Positions 1 to 6,153 of a stretch of 8,632 nucleotides of DNA are shown piece after piece; position 1 is the stretch's first letter, and each line of letters begins with the position of its first letter. This stretch comes from Clostridia bacterium (lineage in GTDB: Bacteria; Bacillota; Clostridia; UMGS1810): the NCBI GenBank assembly GCA_017503945.1, contig JAFVSB010000116.1, positions 1 to 8,632 on the forward strand. The letters are read 5' to 3'. Under the pieces are notes generated by a model. It searched no databases and had not been told where the DNA came from. It worked only from the letters and a program-made list of their open reading frames with translations. Made by a program: the position numbers and the translations under genes.

Positions 1-355
1 GTGAATTGAGATTGAACGACTCTCCAATCAAGATTCTGTCATCTAAGCCGAATTTTCTGTTCATAAGCATCAGAAATCCTGCAACAACCGTTATAACGCC
101 AAGTCCTCCTATCTGAATCAGGAGCAATATCACAAGCTGACCAAAAAAACTCCATGTGGTCACAACAGGCAATGTCACCAGCCCTGTGACACAGGCAGAT
201 GTTGTTGCAGTAAATAATGCATCAATATATGGCACTGCCATTCCATCTGCCGAGCTAATGGGCAAGCTCAAAAGAATACTTCCCAGCAAAATCACCGACA
301 AAAACGCAAACATGATGGTTTGTATTGGTGACAACCTCTTTAGTTTTTTTTGCAT
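1..355 (-). CDS. ktrB: TrkH/KtrB-family potassium uptake protein, N-terminal part (runs off the left edge)
   Basis: Reading the minus strand from the ATG at 353-355 gives 118 residues with no stop before the window edge, so the C-terminal three quarters are missing. The product is the membrane pore subunit of a K+ (or K+/Na+) uptake system. Visible features are a short basic N-terminus, a first membrane helix at about residues 12-32, a pore-loop segment at 45-61 with the filter core CVTGL (55-59), then a second helix carrying QIGGLG (81-86); both motifs are hallmarks of the TrkH/KtrB family. The short N-terminus resembles KtrB more than TrkH, but the two are not separable here. A GGAG ribosome binding site lies at 364-367, eight bases before the ATG. 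The gene follows trxA by 26 bases on the same strand with no terminator, so co-transcription is possible. Its usual cytoplasmic NAD-binding partner (KtrA/TrkA) is not in the window. Confidence 0.9.
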   Translation of the reverse strand, partial: MQKKLKRLSPIQTIMFAFLSVILLGSILLSLPISSADGMAVPYIDALFTATTSACVTGLVTLPVVTTWSFFGQLVILLLIQIGGLGVITVVAGFLMLMNRKFGLDDRILIGESFNLNS

Positions 356-367
356 TTTATATTCTCC

Positions 368-381
368 GTCAAAATTTTGAC
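368..381. repeat. Perfect 14-base palindrome between trxA and ktrB
   Basis: GTCAAAATTTTGAC reads identically on both strands and fills most of the 26-base gap between the trxA stop codon and the ktrB ribosome binding site, touching both. With no loop it is a poor terminator hairpin, and there is no T-run after it. It could be a binding site for a dimeric regulator, or chance in AT-rich DNA. Confidence 0.5.
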
Positions 382-693
382 TTAGTCCACAAGCGCTTCA
401 AGATCAGCCTTGGTGCAAAAGCCCACGGTTGAATTAACTTTTTGGCCGTTTTTAAACACCATGATTGTGGGTATGCTCATGATGCCAAACTGAGCCGCGA
501 GCTCGCCCTCTTCGTCCACATTGACCTTGCCCACCTTGATGGCGCCTTCGTTTTCCTCGGCAAATTCGGCAAGCACGGGAGCAAGCATTTTGCAAGGGCC
601 GCACCACGCTGCCCAAAAATCTACCACTACAGGGATGTCACTTGCAAGCACTTCATTTTCAAAATTAGCTTTGGTGATTGTAATTTCTGCCAT
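382..693 (-). CDS. trxA: Thioredoxin
   Basis: A 103-residue cytoplasmic thioredoxin of normal length, a general dithiol reductant normally recharged by thioredoxin reductase. The redox motif is W30-C31-G32-P33-C34, the buried acidic residue is D25, and the cis-proline loop is I74-P75-T76, all in their canonical places. An uncommon feature is Cys93, just after the conserved VG (90-91) that lines the substrate groove; many family members have a small or hydrophobic residue there. The AGGAG ribosome binding site (702-706) lies 8 bases before the ATG and abuts the stop codon of the upstream tlpA-like gene, with 14 bases between the two reading frames, so the pair is very likely co-translated. Its place in an operon with ccdA and tlpA suggests that it feeds electrons to CcdA. 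No thioredoxin reductase gene lies in the window. Confidence 0.96.
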   Translation of the reverse strand: MAEITITKANFENEVLASDIPVVVDFWAAWCGPCKMLAPVLAEFAEENEGAIKVGKVNVDEEGELAAQFGIMSIPTIMVFKNGQKVNSTVGFCTKADLEALVD

Positions 694-707
694 AATAATT
701 TCTCCTT

Positions 708-1262
708 TTAATTTTTGATTAGTTTTATATAATTTTCAAGTGTCGCGCCGTCCATTGCGCCCACATGAGTTTGCAAAATGTTGCCGTCTTCGTCAATAAA
801 CACCGAAAGTGGTATAGAACGGGCATTGTAGGCATATGATGCCGAGTAGTCAGTGTCGGCATACACAGGGAATGTATAGCCGTTTTGAGCTATGAACTCA
901 GAGGCTGCAGCCACAGGTGAAGCACCACCGTCCACATTTATCATCACAAAGTTCACTTCATTGCCATATTTGCCATACATATCTTCAAACACGGGCATCT
1001 CCGACTTGCACGGGTTGCACCATGTAGCCCAGAAGTTGAGCACAGTGGGTTTGCCCACAAAATCCTCAAGCACCGCCGTTTCACCATTTAGAGTCTGCAC
1101 ACAAAAATCAGGCGCTTTTGCATAAGAATCACTGCTGCCATCTTGTGTAACAGCGGGCGGCTTGGCCGCTTTTTGGGTGAGGTAATTATAGCCCCACGCA
1201 GCGCCTGCAATGATGAGTATAAACACGGCCAGATATATAATAAGCTCTCTGTATTTAGCCAT
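708..1262 (-). CDS. Membrane-anchored TlpA/ResA-like thiol-disulfide oxidoreductase
   Basis: 184 residues. An uncleaved signal anchor (about 7-26, no lipobox cysteine) is followed by a low-complexity linker (27-50) and then an extracytoplasmic thioredoxin-fold domain of the AhpC-TSA/TlpA class (about 50-184). The active site is W81-C82-N83-P84-C85, followed by the E88-M89-P90 typical of the TlpA/ResA group; the cis-proline is P151 in a SIPLS loop. Such proteins reduce disulfides outside the membrane, for example in apocytochrome c, sporulation or envelope proteins; the substrate here is unknown, since no cytochrome or heme-lyase gene is present. Cys54, in the position that begins the domain's first strand, is an extra cysteine. 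The ATG at 1260-1262 is fixed by the GAGGTGAT ribosome binding site at 1268-1275, which overlaps the ccdA stop codon. It most probably receives electrons from CcdA. A symbol such as resA would overstate what is known. Confidence 0.92.
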   Translation of the reverse strand: MAKYRELIIYLAVFILIIAGAAWGYNYLTQKAAKPPAVTQDGSSDSYAKAPDFCVQTLNGETAVLEDFVGKPTVLNFWATWCNPCKSEMPVFEDMYGKYGNEVNFVMINVDGGASPVAAASEFIAQNGYTFPVYADTDYSASYAYNARSIPLSVFIDEDGNILQTHVGAMDGATLENYIKLIKN

Positions 1263-1267
1263 AACAC

Positions 1268-1275
1268 ATCACCTC
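1268..1275 (-). promoter_or_regulatory. Ribosome binding site of the tlpA-like gene, overlapping the ccdA stop
   Basis: GAGGTGAT on the minus strand is fully complementary to the 16S rRNA tail. Its first two bases are part of the ccdA stop codon (TGA at 1274-1276), so ribosomes finishing ccdA sit on the start region of the next gene. This arrangement normally means translational coupling. Confidence 0.8.
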
Positions 1276-1924
1276 ACGAAAATACGGCAAGCAACCTTGA
1301 AAGATTGCCCGTCATCATCATTATTCCAACCAATATCAAAAACAATGCACACACAATGTTAATAACACGGTAATGCTTTTTTATCACATCGAAAAATCCC
1401 TTTAGCTTATCTATGAAAACTGCCGACACCACAAATGGCACACCAAGGCCAAGTGAATAAGCAAGCAGCAGCATCGCGCCCTCTAAAGCAGTGGCAGACG
1501 ATGAAGCCATCATAAGTGCGGAGCCAAGAAATGCGCCAACACAAGGAGTAAGGCTCACTGAAAACACCATGCCAAAAAGAAATGATGAAAGCATTCCCTT
1601 TATTTGCACACCACCTGCAGCGCCCCTGAAAAATGGGATTTTTATTATGTCAAGAAAGCTCAGAGCGAGCACTATTATCACAAGACCGCACACTATGTTA
1701 ACTACGCGCATGTGTTCTGACATCAGACTTCCGACACTGCCTGCAAACACACCCAAAAGGCAAAACACAAGCGTGAAGCCTGCCACAAAAAAGAGCGAAT
1801 TTACAAAAGCTTTTTTGCCGCTTTTGCCAAGTGCAAAATATGACACATACACAGGCAGCATAGGCAGCATACACGGCGAAATAAAAGAGATTATACCTTC
1901 CAGAAAAGTAATAAAATACTGCAC
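1274..1924 (-). CDS. ccdA: CcdA-type transmembrane thiol-electron carrier
   Basis: 216 residues, close to the family's usual length, and almost entirely hydrophobic, with about six membrane helices. The two signature cysteines are each in a helix next to a proline: C18 in SPCMLPMLPVY near the N-terminus and C128 in LTPCVGAFLGSAL. This is the DsbD/CcdA pattern, in which the pair shuttles between dithiol and disulfide to carry electrons from cytoplasmic thioredoxin to extracytoplasmic acceptors. Further cysteines at 55, 79 and 192 are not part of the canonical pair. The start is GTG (1922-1924), chosen because it begins right before the conserved N-terminal motif and has the strong GAGGTGAT site seven bases upstream. 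It is the first gene of the minus-strand operon with tlpA and trxA, its likely electron acceptor and donor. In other Firmicutes CcdA serves cytochrome c maturation or sporulation; which applies here is not shown. Confidence 0.94.
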   Translation of the reverse strand: MQYFITFLEGIISFISPCMLPMLPVYVSYFALGKSGKKAFVNSLFFVAGFTLVFCLLGVFAGSVGSLMSEHMRVVNIVCGLVIIVLALSFLDIIKIPFFRGAAGGVQIKGMLSSFLFGMVFSVSLTPCVGAFLGSALMMASSSATALEGAMLLLAYSLGLGVPFVVSAVFIDKLKGFFDVIKKHYRVINIVCALFLILVGIMMMTGNLSRLLAVFS

Positions 1925-1927
1925 TGT

Positions 1928-1935
1928 ATCACCTC
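1928..1935 (-). promoter_or_regulatory. Ribosome binding site that fixes the GTG start of ccdA
   Basis: GAGGTGAT on the minus strand, with seven bases between GAGG and the GTG at 1922-1924. It is identical to the site before the next gene, and supports the GTG rather than any internal ATG as the start. Confidence 0.8.
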
Positions 1936-1941
1936 AGCTAT

Positions 1942-1970
1942 ATGTTATCACACCTACTGTAAAATTTCAA
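1942..1970 (-). promoter_or_regulatory. Predicted sigma-A promoter of the ccdA-tlpA-trxA operon
   Basis: On the minus strand a -35 TTGAAA (1965-1970) and a -10 TAACAT (1942-1947) are separated by exactly 17 bases, with TGA directly before the -10 (extended -10). Transcription would begin near 1935, giving a leader of only about ten bases that starts at the ribosome binding site. That tightness lowers confidence. The rest of the gap up to the terminator at 2123 shows no better promoter. Confidence 0.5.
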
Positions 1971-2090
1971 GATAATTTTATTTGTTGAAAATTTTGAGGT
2001 ATAAAATTTAAAGCTCCAGTGGTTCATTTTTGCCGAGTGATATGTGATAAGAATATATAAAAAACCCAACTTTCGTCACTTATTCACAAG

Positions 2091-2123
2091 AAAAACCCCG
2101 CCAAGTTATATTTGACGGGGTTT
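2091..2123 (-). terminator. Rho-independent terminator of the acn-icd operon
   Basis: On the minus strand, 32 bases after the icd stop, an 11-bp stem (AAACCCCGTCA pairing with TGGCGGGGTTT, one G-U pair) closes a 9-base loop and runs into TTCTT. On the plus strand the same hairpin is followed by a T-rich stretch, but no plus-strand gene reads into it. Confidence 0.88.
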
Positions 2124-2154
2124 GATTTTTGTGTTTTGTGTGGAACTATAAAAA

Positions 2155-3366
2155 TTACAAAAGCTTTTCAAGTCTCACTGCTACCTCACGGAGGAAGGTC
2201 TCGGTGTCAACCTTTTTCTTGTTTTCGAGGTTTGAAAGAAGATACAGGTCACCTGTCATAACGCCCTCTTCAATTGTGGTGATTGTAGCCTGTTCGAGCT
2301 TATCGGCAAAGGCACTGAGCTCAGAGATGCCGTCAAGCTCGCCTCTTTTTCTGAGAGCGCCTGTCCACGCAAAGAGTGTGGCAACGCTGTTGGTAGAGGT
2401 AGTTTCTCCCTTGAGGTGCTTATAGTAGTGACGCTGAACAGTGCCGTGAGCTGCTTCATACTCATACACACCCTCAGGTGACACGAGCACAGAAGTCATC
2501 ATGGCAAGACTGCCATAGGCTGTGGCAACCATGTCACTCATAACATCGCCGTCATAGTTTTTGCAAGCCCAGATATAGCCGCCCTCGGAGCGAACCACTC
2601 TGGCTACTGCATCGTCTATGAGAGTGTAGAAATATTCAATGCCTGCAGCGTCGAATTTTTCTTTGTATTCAGCTTCAAAAATCTCGGCAAAGATGTCTTT
2701 AAAACGATGGTCATATTTTTTGCTGATGGTGTCCTTGGTGGCAAACCAAAGGTCCTGCTTGGTATCGAGAGCAAAGTTAAAGCAGCTTCTTGCAAAGCTT
2801 GCAATTGATTTGTCGGTGTTGTGCAAGCCCTGAATGATGCCATCGGTGCCATCAAAGTCATGTATTACAGAGCGAGTCTCCACACCGTTTGCATCGGTGC
2901 ACACAAGCTCACATTTAGAGCCTTCCTTCACCTGCATCTCGGTGTTCTTATACACATCGCCATAGGCATGACGGGCAATGGTGATGGGCTTGGCCCAGGT
3001 GGGAATATATGGTGTGATGCCCTTCACGATGATGGGGGTGCGGAAAACTGTGCCATCAAGGATTGCTCTGATGGTGCCGTTGGGTGATTTCCACATTTCC
3101 TTTAGGTTATATTCTGTCATACGAGCTGCATTGGGAGTGATGGTGGCACACTTAACTGCAACACCGTATTTTTTGGTAGCTTCGGCACTGTCGAAGGTTA
3201 CCTGGTCGTTGGTTTCGTTTCTGTATTCAAGACCAAGGTCATAGTATTCGGTCTTGAGGTCAACATATGGAATGAGCAAAATGTCTTTTATCATCTTCCA
3301 TATGATTCGGGTCATTTCGTCGCCATCCATCTCAACGAGGGGTGTGGTCATGGGTATTTTAGCCAT
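2155..3366 (-). CDS. icd: NADP-dependent isocitrate dehydrogenase, eukaryote-like subfamily
   Basis: 403 residues, similar in length and sequence to the homodimeric IDH of eukaryotic cytosol and mitochondria rather than to the E. coli-type enzyme. It oxidatively decarboxylates isocitrate to 2-oxoglutarate. Isocitrate-binding residues stand out in KSPNGTIR (S94 to R100), R109 and R132 (in ARHAYGD), with catalytic Y139 and K211. Metal ligands are the aspartates around 251-252 and in YDGDVMSD (D274, D278). The coenzyme loop AAHGTVQRHY (305-314) has the Arg-His pair that goes with NADP preference; this is inference by homology. The start codon lies five bases after the acn stop, and its AAAGGA site (3375-3380) sits in the last acn codons, so the two are translationally coupled. 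Together they make 2-oxoglutarate from citrate. No citrate synthase is in the window. Confidence 0.97.
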   Translation of the reverse strand: MAKIPMTTPLVEMDGDEMTRIIWKMIKDILLIPYVDLKTEYYDLGLEYRNETNDQVTFDSAEATKKYGVAVKCATITPNAARMTEYNLKEMWKSPNGTIRAILDGTVFRTPIIVKGITPYIPTWAKPITIARHAYGDVYKNTEMQVKEGSKCELVCTDANGVETRSVIHDFDGTDGIIQGLHNTDKSIASFARSCFNFALDTKQDLWFATKDTISKKYDHRFKDIFAEIFEAEYKEKFDAAGIEYFYTLIDDAVARVVRSEGGYIWACKNYDGDVMSDMVATAYGSLAMMTSVLVSPEGVYEYEAAHGTVQRHYYKHLKGETTSTNSVATLFAWTGALRKRGELDGISELSAFADKLEQATITTIEEGVMTGDLYLLSNLENKKKVDTETFLREVAVRLEKLL

Positions 3367-3371
3367 TTATA

Positions 3372-5303
3372 TCATCCTTTCAGTTTGGTATAGTTAAGAA
3401 GTCCGCCTGCAAGAATAATGTCTCTTGTGCGCTCGGTAAGCTCACAGTTGCATTTGATTTCTTTGTCGTTGGTTTTGTTTGCAATCACAATCTGTCTGCC
3501 GTTTGCCACTGCATCTCTGAGATCTGATATGGCGAGCTCGTCACCGAGGTTTATGTTGTCATAATCTGCCTCGTTTTCAAATTCAAGAGGAAGAATACCT
3601 GCATTGATGAGGTTGGCACGATGAATACGGGCAAATGACTTGGTGAGCACTGCCTTTACCCCCAGATAAAGCGGAGCAAGAGCCGCATGCTCTCTTGAAG
3701 AACCCTGACCATAGTTGGCACCGCCCACTATGATGCTTGCACCCATCTCTTTTGCTCTTGCGGGGAAGTTTTCGTCGCACACAGTGAAGCAATGCTCGCT
3801 GATGGCAGGAATATTGGAGCGAAGAGGCAGGATTTTGGCACCTGCAGGCATGATGTGGTCAGTGGTGATGTTGTCTCCCACTTTGAGTGAACACTTGCAC
3901 TCCACACTCTCCAAAAGCGGTTCTGTTTTGGGGAAGGGCTTTATGTTGGGACCGCGGAGCACTTCGATGCTATCCATGTCTTTTTCGTCACAGGGCTTTT
4001 CTATCATGTTGTCATTGATGATAAATTCATCAGGCATTTTAAATTCGGGCATATCGCCAAGGCTTCTTGGGTCAGTGAGCACACCTTCTATTGCCGATGC
4101 TGCTGCCACCTCGGGCGATACAAGATATATCTGACCGTCTTTAGTGCCGGAACGACCCTCAAAGTTACGGTTGAATGTACGAAGTGAAATACCTTTCGAG
4201 TTTGGTGACTGACCCATACCTATGCAGGGACCGCACGCACTTTCCAAAATTCTGGCACCTGCATCAATCATCACAGCGAGCGCACCGTTTTGAGCAAGCA
4301 TGTTGAGCACCTGCTTGGAGCCGGGAGCAATAGAGAGTGACACATCGGGGTGAACTGTTTTGCCCTTTAAAATGTGAGCCACCTTCATCATATCCTGAAG
4401 TGATGAGTTGGTGCATGAACCTATGCACACCTGATCTATTTTCATATCGCCGATTTCAGACAGAGTCTTTACATTGTCGGGCATGTGAGGGCAAGCCGCC
4501 ATGGGCTCAATTGCACCAAGGTCAATCTCGATGATTTCGTCATACACAGCGTCATCATCAGCACAAAGTGCAGTCCATGCGTCTTCTCTTTTCTGAGCTT
4601 TGAGGAACTGACGGGTAACCTCGTCAGAGGGGAAGATTGATGTGGTGGCACCAAGCTCAGCACCCATATTGGTGATTGTGGCACGCTCGGGCACCGAAAG
4701 ACTCTTCACGCCCTCGCCTGTGTACTCAATAACCTTGCCCACGCCGCCCTTTACAGACATGCGTCTGAGCACTTCTAAGATAACATCCTTGGCAGCACAC
4801 CAGGAATTAAGCTTGCCTGAGAGCTTCACATTCACAATCTTGGGGTAGGTAATATAATATGCACCGCCGCCCATTGCCACTGCCACATCAAGACCGCCCG
4901 CACCAATTGCAATCATGCCAATGCCGCCGCCTGTGGGAGTGTGGCTGTCGGAGCCGATGAGAGTTTTGCCGGGAATGCCGAAACGCTCCAGATGCACCTG
5001 ATGGCAGATGCCGTTGCCCGGGCGTGAAAACCAGATGCCATGTTTTTTGGCAACTGAGCCAATGAAACGATGGTCGTCGGCATTTTCAAAGCCCGACTGC
5101 AAGGTGTTGTGGTCTATGTATGCTACAGAGCGCTCTGTTTTCACTCTGGGAATGCCGATGGCTTCAAATTCAAGATATGCCATTGTGCCGGTAGCGTCCT
5201 GAGTGAGGGTCTGGTCAATGCGGATGCCGATTTCCTTTCCCTTTTCAAATACGCCGTCAACAATGTGCGCTTTGAGTATTTTTTCTGTTAAAGTCAAACC
5301 CAT
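3372..5303 (-). CDS. acn: Aconitate hydratase, monomeric 640-residue LeuC-like (Aquifex-type) form
   Basis: 643 residues. It isomerises citrate to isocitrate through cis-aconitate using a [4Fe-4S] cluster. The cluster ligands are C297 (in CIGSCTNSS) and C357 and C360 (in SACGPCIGMGQSP). Other active-site stretches are QDATGTMAYLEFEAIG (35-50), IGSDSHTPTGG (116-126) and, in the C-terminal swivel domain, GDNITTDHIMPAG (477-489) and YGQGSSREHAALAP (531-544), whose SSREH holds the catalytic serine region. It is much shorter than the roughly 750-900 residues of AcnA, AcnB and mitochondrial enzymes and looks like a fusion of isopropylmalate-isomerase-like large and small parts; this compact class is annotated as putative aconitase in Clostridia and Aquifex. 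A homoaconitase or isopropylmalate role is less likely, because the icd gene follows immediately. It is the first gene of the operon, with its own promoter 32 bases upstream. Confidence 0.95.
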   Translation of the reverse strand: MGLTLTEKILKAHIVDGVFEKGKEIGIRIDQTLTQDATGTMAYLEFEAIGIPRVKTERSVAYIDHNTLQSGFENADDHRFIGSVAKKHGIWFSRPGNGICHQVHLERFGIPGKTLIGSDSHTPTGGGIGMIAIGAGGLDVAVAMGGGAYYITYPKIVNVKLSGKLNSWCAAKDVILEVLRRMSVKGGVGKVIEYTGEGVKSLSVPERATITNMGAELGATTSIFPSDEVTRQFLKAQKREDAWTALCADDDAVYDEIIEIDLGAIEPMAACPHMPDNVKTLSEIGDMKIDQVCIGSCTNSSLQDMMKVAHILKGKTVHPDVSLSIAPGSKQVLNMLAQNGALAVMIDAGARILESACGPCIGMGQSPNSKGISLRTFNRNFEGRSGTKDGQIYLVSPEVAAASAIEGVLTDPRSLGDMPEFKMPDEFIINDNMIEKPCDEKDMDSIEVLRGPNIKPFPKTEPLLESVECKCSLKVGDNITTDHIMPAGAKILPLRSNIPAISEHCFTVCDENFPARAKEMGASIIVGGANYGQGSSREHAALAPLYLGVKAVLTKSFARIHRANLINAGILPLEFENEADYDNINLGDELAISDLRDAVANGRQIVIANKTNDKEIKCNCELTERTRDIILAGGLLNYTKLKG

Positions 5304-5309
5304 TTGTTA

Positions 5310-5322
5310 TCATCCTTTCAAA
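5310..5322 (-). promoter_or_regulatory. Ribosome binding site of acn, sharing a 13-base block with that of icd
   Basis: TGAAAGGATGATA on the minus strand lies just upstream of the acn ATG, and the same 13 bases precede the icd ATG (about 3370-3382). GAAAGGA pairs with the 16S tail, and TGAT could pair further along if two rRNA bases bulge. Eight to nine bases separate AGGA from each ATG. Confidence 0.65.
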
Positions 5323-5334
5323 TCACTTCTTATT

Positions 5335-5363
5335 ATGATACCACACAGTGCCCACATTGTCAA
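5335..5363 (-). promoter_or_regulatory. Sigma-A promoter of the acn-icd operon
   Basis: On the minus strand TTGACA (5358-5363), 17 bases, TATCAT (5335-5340), with TGG immediately before the -10. Predicted start of transcription is near 5328, giving a leader of about 25 bases. The stretch 5364-5500 between it and the next terminator holds no gene and no further clear signal. Confidence 0.8.
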
Positions 5364-5500
5364 ATATTCACTGCCATTTTTGTATACTCTAACAAAATGG
5401 ACTTTAGTGGTTATCCCTTGTCATACCTACAAAAACAACCTATAAAACCTTTAAAATGAACAAAAATATCGTTGCGTATTCCACTATTCATTCTTTTCAC

Positions 5501-5538
5501 AATAAAACAGAGCCTTGAACCAAAAGGCTCAAAGCTCT
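5501..5538 (-). terminator. Rho-independent terminator of the sigma/anti-sigma operon
   Basis: On the minus strand a 13-bp stem (AGAGCTTTGAGCC with GGTTCAAGGCTCT, two G-U pairs) closes a TTTT loop at 5509-5538 and is followed by GTTTTATT. It starts 15 bases after the stop codon at 5554 and isolates this unit from acn-icd. Confidence 0.88.
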
Positions 5539-5553
5539 CTGGATATATTCAAT

Positions 5554-6153
5554 TTATTTTACAAAAGAACATTCCCAAGTTCCTTTGATTGGTAAAGGTT
5601 GGTCTGCTTTCTTTGAGCCTACAAACTCATTGATAACAAGTTTATATTCCCCTGATACAATATCATTCAATGGTATTTCAAAACTAACTTTGCCAATTTC
5701 AAAATCAGATATTGATTTAGCAGTTCCTTCTTTTACAGTCTTGCCTGAACTGTCTGCAATTTTATAACTGTTGATATCCATTATATCAATCTCCCTATAA
5801 GGTGGTTTATTAAACTCAACAAATTCTGCTGATACAATCAGGTTATCTTTTACTTCAGCATCCAATTTAACCATTTCTGTTGCTTCATCAAATACTGTGC
5901 CTACAACTGCTGTTCCTTTGGTTACATCCCTAAACCCTCTTAAATGATTTGCAACCACAGCACCTACAGAAATAAAACAAACTACCATAACTGCAACAAG
6001 TGGTAACATTTTCTTAAATCCTCTATTAGTTTTTTTCATAGTGTATTCCTCCTTATTGGATATTTTTGAATAACAATTACTTATGATTCGTTTCTTCATA
6101 TCATCAGACATTTTGATTTCCTCAACTGATTTTTTCAATTCTTTATATACCAT
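5554..6153 (-). CDS. Probable membrane-bound anti-sigma factor
   Basis: 199 residues: a charged, helical cytoplasmic part (1-48), one membrane helix (about 49-69, after FKKML) and an extracytoplasmic part of about 130 residues that looks beta-rich. I do not recognise a named domain with certainty; the outer part resembles the Ig-like folds seen in Firmicute anti-sigma factors of the DUF4179 kind. There is no zinc-binding HxxxCxxC motif; the only cytoplasmic cysteine is C27, so it is not a ZAS-type factor. The role is inferred from topology and from overlapping the sigma gene by 11 bases: it would hold the sigma factor at the membrane and release it on an external signal. The ATG at 6151-6153 is fixed by a very strong AGAAAGGAGG site (6163-6172) inside the sigma gene. 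Base composition is AT-rich (19 G+C in 5821-5880), unlike acn (27 in 4141-4200). Confidence 0.78.
   Translation of the reverse strand: MVYKELKKSVEEIKMSDDMKKRIISNCYSKISNKEEYTMKKTNRGFKKMLPLVAVMVVCFISVGAVVANHLRGFRDVTKGTAVVGTVFDEATEMVKLDAEVKDNLIVSAEFVEFNKPPYREIDIMDINSYKIADSSGKTVKEGTAKSISDFEIGKVSFEIPLNDIVSGEYKLVINEFVGSKKADQPLPIKGTWECSFVK

Noticed and set aside
183..195. Inverted repeat CCTGTGACACAGG
   Set aside because: It falls within the conserved pore-loop codons of ktrB and is explained by coding.
156..380. Plus-strand open frame of 74 codons
   Set aside because: It is antisense to the ktrB reading frame, whose minus-strand protein has clear TrkH/KtrB motifs and a ribosome binding site.
1491..1988. 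Plus-strand open frame of 165 codons
   Set aside because: It shadows ccdA on the other strand, has no ribosome binding site, and its residues look like reverse-frame noise.
3715..4134. Plus-strand open frame of 139 codons inside acn
   Set aside because: It is antisense to a conserved aconitase stretch including the swivel-domain motifs; no start signal or recognisable domain.
5364..5500. Search for a small gene or riboswitch in the gap upstream of acn
   Set aside because: No frame with a start signal and no stable conserved-looking fold; only AT-rich sequence between the acn promoter and the neighbouring terminator.
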